From positions 1 to 38,992 of IMG/VR virus record IMGVR_UViG_3300021963_000006: a stretch of 38,992 nt of DNA; one strand, 5' to 3'. Source of the DNA: a virus. Positions 37,708-38,992 of the stretch are shown here, one piece after another. The stretch's first letter is position 1, and each line of letters starts with the position of its first letter. The notes beneath the pieces are model-generated. The model saw only the letters and a list, made by a program, of their open reading frames with translations, made no database searches and was not told the origin of the DNA. A program made the position numbers and the translations under genes.

Positions 37708-37832
37708 GCGTTTTCTTTAGGCTGTTGGTTATTCGTTTTTTCTTCCTTGGGATCTTTTTTCCCAAATATTGCGTCCCAATTGTCTCTAATTTTCTTTACA
37801 TCTTCGCGTCTGCGATTACTTCCTTTTCCCAT
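37701..37832 (-). CDS. Tiny conserved phage protein before portal (43 aa)
   Basis: This 43-residue basic protein starts MGKGSNRRREDVKKIRDNWD and has AIFGKKDPKEEK. A short MGKGSxRR...WDxIF protein just before the portal is common in podoviruses from memory. The ATG follows TTTAGGAGAAGCAT and lies 17 bases inside the previous gene. It ends in the TAA embedded in the portal promoter motif. It is too short for most gene callers. Its function is unknown; DNA or portal binding is possible given its charge. Confidence 0.82.
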   Translation of the reverse strand: MGKGSNRRREDVKKIRDNWDAIFGKKDPKEEKTNNQQPKENAK

Positions 37833-38055
37833 ATGCTTCTCCTAAATCTAATGCTGTGCGTATTCTATCCAGTTCTTCTGGACTTACCATAAAAAAGAAT
37901 TCACGCCAGCCTAATTCTGGCACAAACTTTTTAATCTTCAATACATATTGTTCTTCACTAAACTTGCGTAATGACAAGTCTAACTTGTAATCATCTCTGT
38001 TTGTAATATTTGCCGCAGGCGTTTGACCTGGGTGTGGTGTCACTGGTAGTTTCAT
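37816..38055 (-). CDS. Small late protein, unknown function (79 aa)
   Basis: This 79-residue protein starts MKLPVTPHPGQTPAANITNRDD and has ELGWREFFFMVSPEELDRIRTA, a small alpha/beta pattern. It has no known domain. AGGAGCAACAGA is the ribosome site, and the ATG overlaps the stop of the 180-residue gene (ATGA). Its C-terminus overlaps the tiny basic gene by 17 bases, so it is part of the coupled run from the glycosyltransferase to the portal. Confidence 0.75.
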   Translation of the reverse strand: MKLPVTPHPGQTPAANITNRDDYKLDLSLRKFSEEQYVLKIKKFVPELGWREFFFMVSPEELDRIRTALDLGEAYGKRK

Positions 38056-38594
38056 TCTGTTGCTCCTAAAGGTAAATAGGCAAGTTTGCCGTGCCTCATT
38101 ATATATTGTTCTAAATGCGGTTTAAGTTTTTTACTGACCTTTTGGTATGTGCTACTAACCAAGTTGTCGTTGATGACCTTAAAAGCAGGATTTAATCTAT
38201 AGTCGTTGATAACTCTGCGTCCCTGTCCGTTGTCGTGTTCGTGATAGTTTAAGAACACAAACTCGGTAGGCAATATTGTTATCTTACCATCCTTAAATTC
38301 TGCTGTTTCAATATTGTCTTGCCAACGAGCATCTATAACTAATTTATGTCTAAAGCCTGCGACTACACTTGAGATCAATAAATTCTCAATAGTATCTATG
38401 TTAAACTTGCCTGTAAATACAACATCAACATCCATAGTATTATTGATGTCTGTTAAACTTCTGCCAGTTAAATGTGCCTTATAACCACTGCGTTCTGCTT
38501 CTAACTTTATATCGTCAAACCAAGCAACAATGGCTGGTATAGTTGGACGCACAAACTCTCTGTCTGTGCTGACATTTCCTCGTGTGTATTTCAT
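38052..38594 (-). CDS. Nucleotidyltransferase-like protein
   Basis: This 180-residue protein has LTGRSLTD (G44, S46) followed by MDVDVVF with D55 and D57, and a third acidic residue D88 in LVIDARW. This GxS...DxD...D layout fits the polymerase-beta nucleotidyltransferase fold. It could transfer a nucleotide to a sugar, protein or RNA. It lies between the glycosyltransferase (ATGA overlap) and the portal-side genes, so a shared glycan or modification pathway is possible. I place the fold at moderate confidence and the substrate as unknown. Confidence 0.65.
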   Translation of the reverse strand: MKYTRGNVSTDREFVRPTIPAIVAWFDDIKLEAERSGYKAHLTGRSLTDINNTMDVDVVFTGKFNIDTIENLLISSVVAGFRHKLVIDARWQDNIETAEFKDGKITILPTEFVFLNYHEHDNGQGRRVINDYRLNPAFKVINDNLVSSTYQKVSKKLKPHLEQYIMRHGKLAYLPLGATE

Positions 38595-38992
38595 ATTGGG
38601 TCCTTGTAATTTAATTCTGCTACTTTTTTATCTGTATATTTTTGGTTGATGTAATCTAATCCACAAAAATCTATATACTGCTTTAATGTTCTTTTCGTGC
38701 CTAATCCATAAACACCAAGTTCTTTACCAGTTGTCACTCGCCAACTACGGTTTTTACCAGCATTGCTGTATTCGTGCCATTTAGTTTGTGCGTGTGGTTC
38801 TATCATTTTATCTGACCAAGCCTTGTTTCTATACTTACCAACATACTGATGATACACTGGCATATTACAAGGATGGAATATATTATAGCCGTGTGTCCAT
38901 AAGCGTAGTGCGTATGAGCATTCTTCACCACTAAAGTATATATGTGGATCATATGGCACTCGTTCTACCAAATGACCTGGACCAAATAAACA
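38591..38992 (-). CDS. Glycosyltransferase (GT60-type), C-terminal part, runs over contig end
   Basis: This is the continuation of the gene starting at 685; together they encode 319 residues. This part carries HIYFSGEECSYALRLWTHGY and the following HPCNMPVYHQY, where the GEE region and HxY histidine are typical of the GT60 active-site half. The C-terminus (GVYGLGTKRTLKQYIDFCGLDYI) is the short helical end seen in related enzymes. It ends with an ATGA overlap on the nucleotidyltransferase-like gene. An apparent start at 38971 is an internal TTG and not a real start. Confidence 0.85.
   Translation of the reverse strand, partial: CLFGPGHLVERVPYDPHIYFSGEECSYALRLWTHGYNIFHPCNMPVYHQYVGKYRNKAWSDKMIEPHAQTKWHEYSNAGKNRSWRVTTGKELGVYGLGTKRTLKQYIDFCGLDYINQKYTDKKVAELNYKDPI
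38866..38992. repeat. Terminal redundancy, right copy (circular contig overlap)
   Basis: This is the exact second copy of bases 1-127. The true genome unit is bases 1-38865. Read-depth across the join would show whether any of this is a real terminal repeat; nothing in the sequence argues for one. Confidence 0.9.

Noticed and set aside
38591-38971. A separate 126-residue gene starting at 38971
   Set aside because: The start is an internal TTG; frame continues across the contig join into the glycosyltransferase.

Overview
This window is one complete tailed-phage genome assembled as a circle. The first 127 bases (1-127) are repeated exactly as the last 127 (38866-38992), so the unit length is 38,865 bp, and one glycosyltransferase gene runs across the artificial ends. 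The phage is AT-rich and looks like a short-tailed podovirus: it has a P22-type portal, an SU10/DUF5309-type capsid protein, large Ala/Gln-rich ejection-like proteins, and no tape measure, tail tube or sheath. No integrase, repressor, RNA polymerase, tRNA or CRISPR array is visible, so a lytic lifestyle is likely. The host is probably Gram-negative. This is inferred from TonB-box-like repeats and a family resemblance to phages of aquatic bacteria, and it is not proven.

Every confident gene except one is on the minus strand, so transcription runs from high to low coordinates. The early/replication block (24493 down to 17217) encodes a GIY-YIG nuclease with a coiled-coil tail, a PrimPol-like primase, an SF3-type helicase, a HEXXH minigluzincin, an HNH nuclease and about seven small unknown proteins. 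No DNA polymerase is recognised. Five sites in this block share a two-part promoter-like signal: a WWAACWGAAY box exactly 7 nt upstream of TAAATA.

The virion/late block starts at 17125, runs down through 1, wraps, and continues from 38992 to about 24570. Its order is: propeller-like tail protein, structural protein, a repeat-rich host-interaction candidate, three ejection-like proteins, a Dps mini-ferritin, small conserved proteins with a small-terminase candidate, the large terminase, a glycosyltransferase, a nucleotidyltransferase-like protein, portal, scaffold, capsid, connector, two fibre proteins, a membrane-anchored holin candidate, and finally a possible small RNA with a terminator. 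Exact TAAATAATA sites mark ten positions in this block, several touching the start codon. Rho-independent terminators lie after the capsid gene, before the terminase cluster and at the end of the block.

The most unusual content has four parts. First, a 679-residue protein carries six copies of a sequence resembling the N-terminal TonB-box region of TonB-dependent receptors. Second, the phage encodes a Dps with all four ferroxidase ligands, which together with the first point suggests an iron-linked entry or protection strategy. Third, a structured non-coding element at 24568-24713 has its own promoter motif and terminator. Fourth, the early block uses the bipartite promoter code. The only plus-strand gene is a divergent GNAT-like acetyltransferase placed between late genes. 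No endolysin could be recognised.
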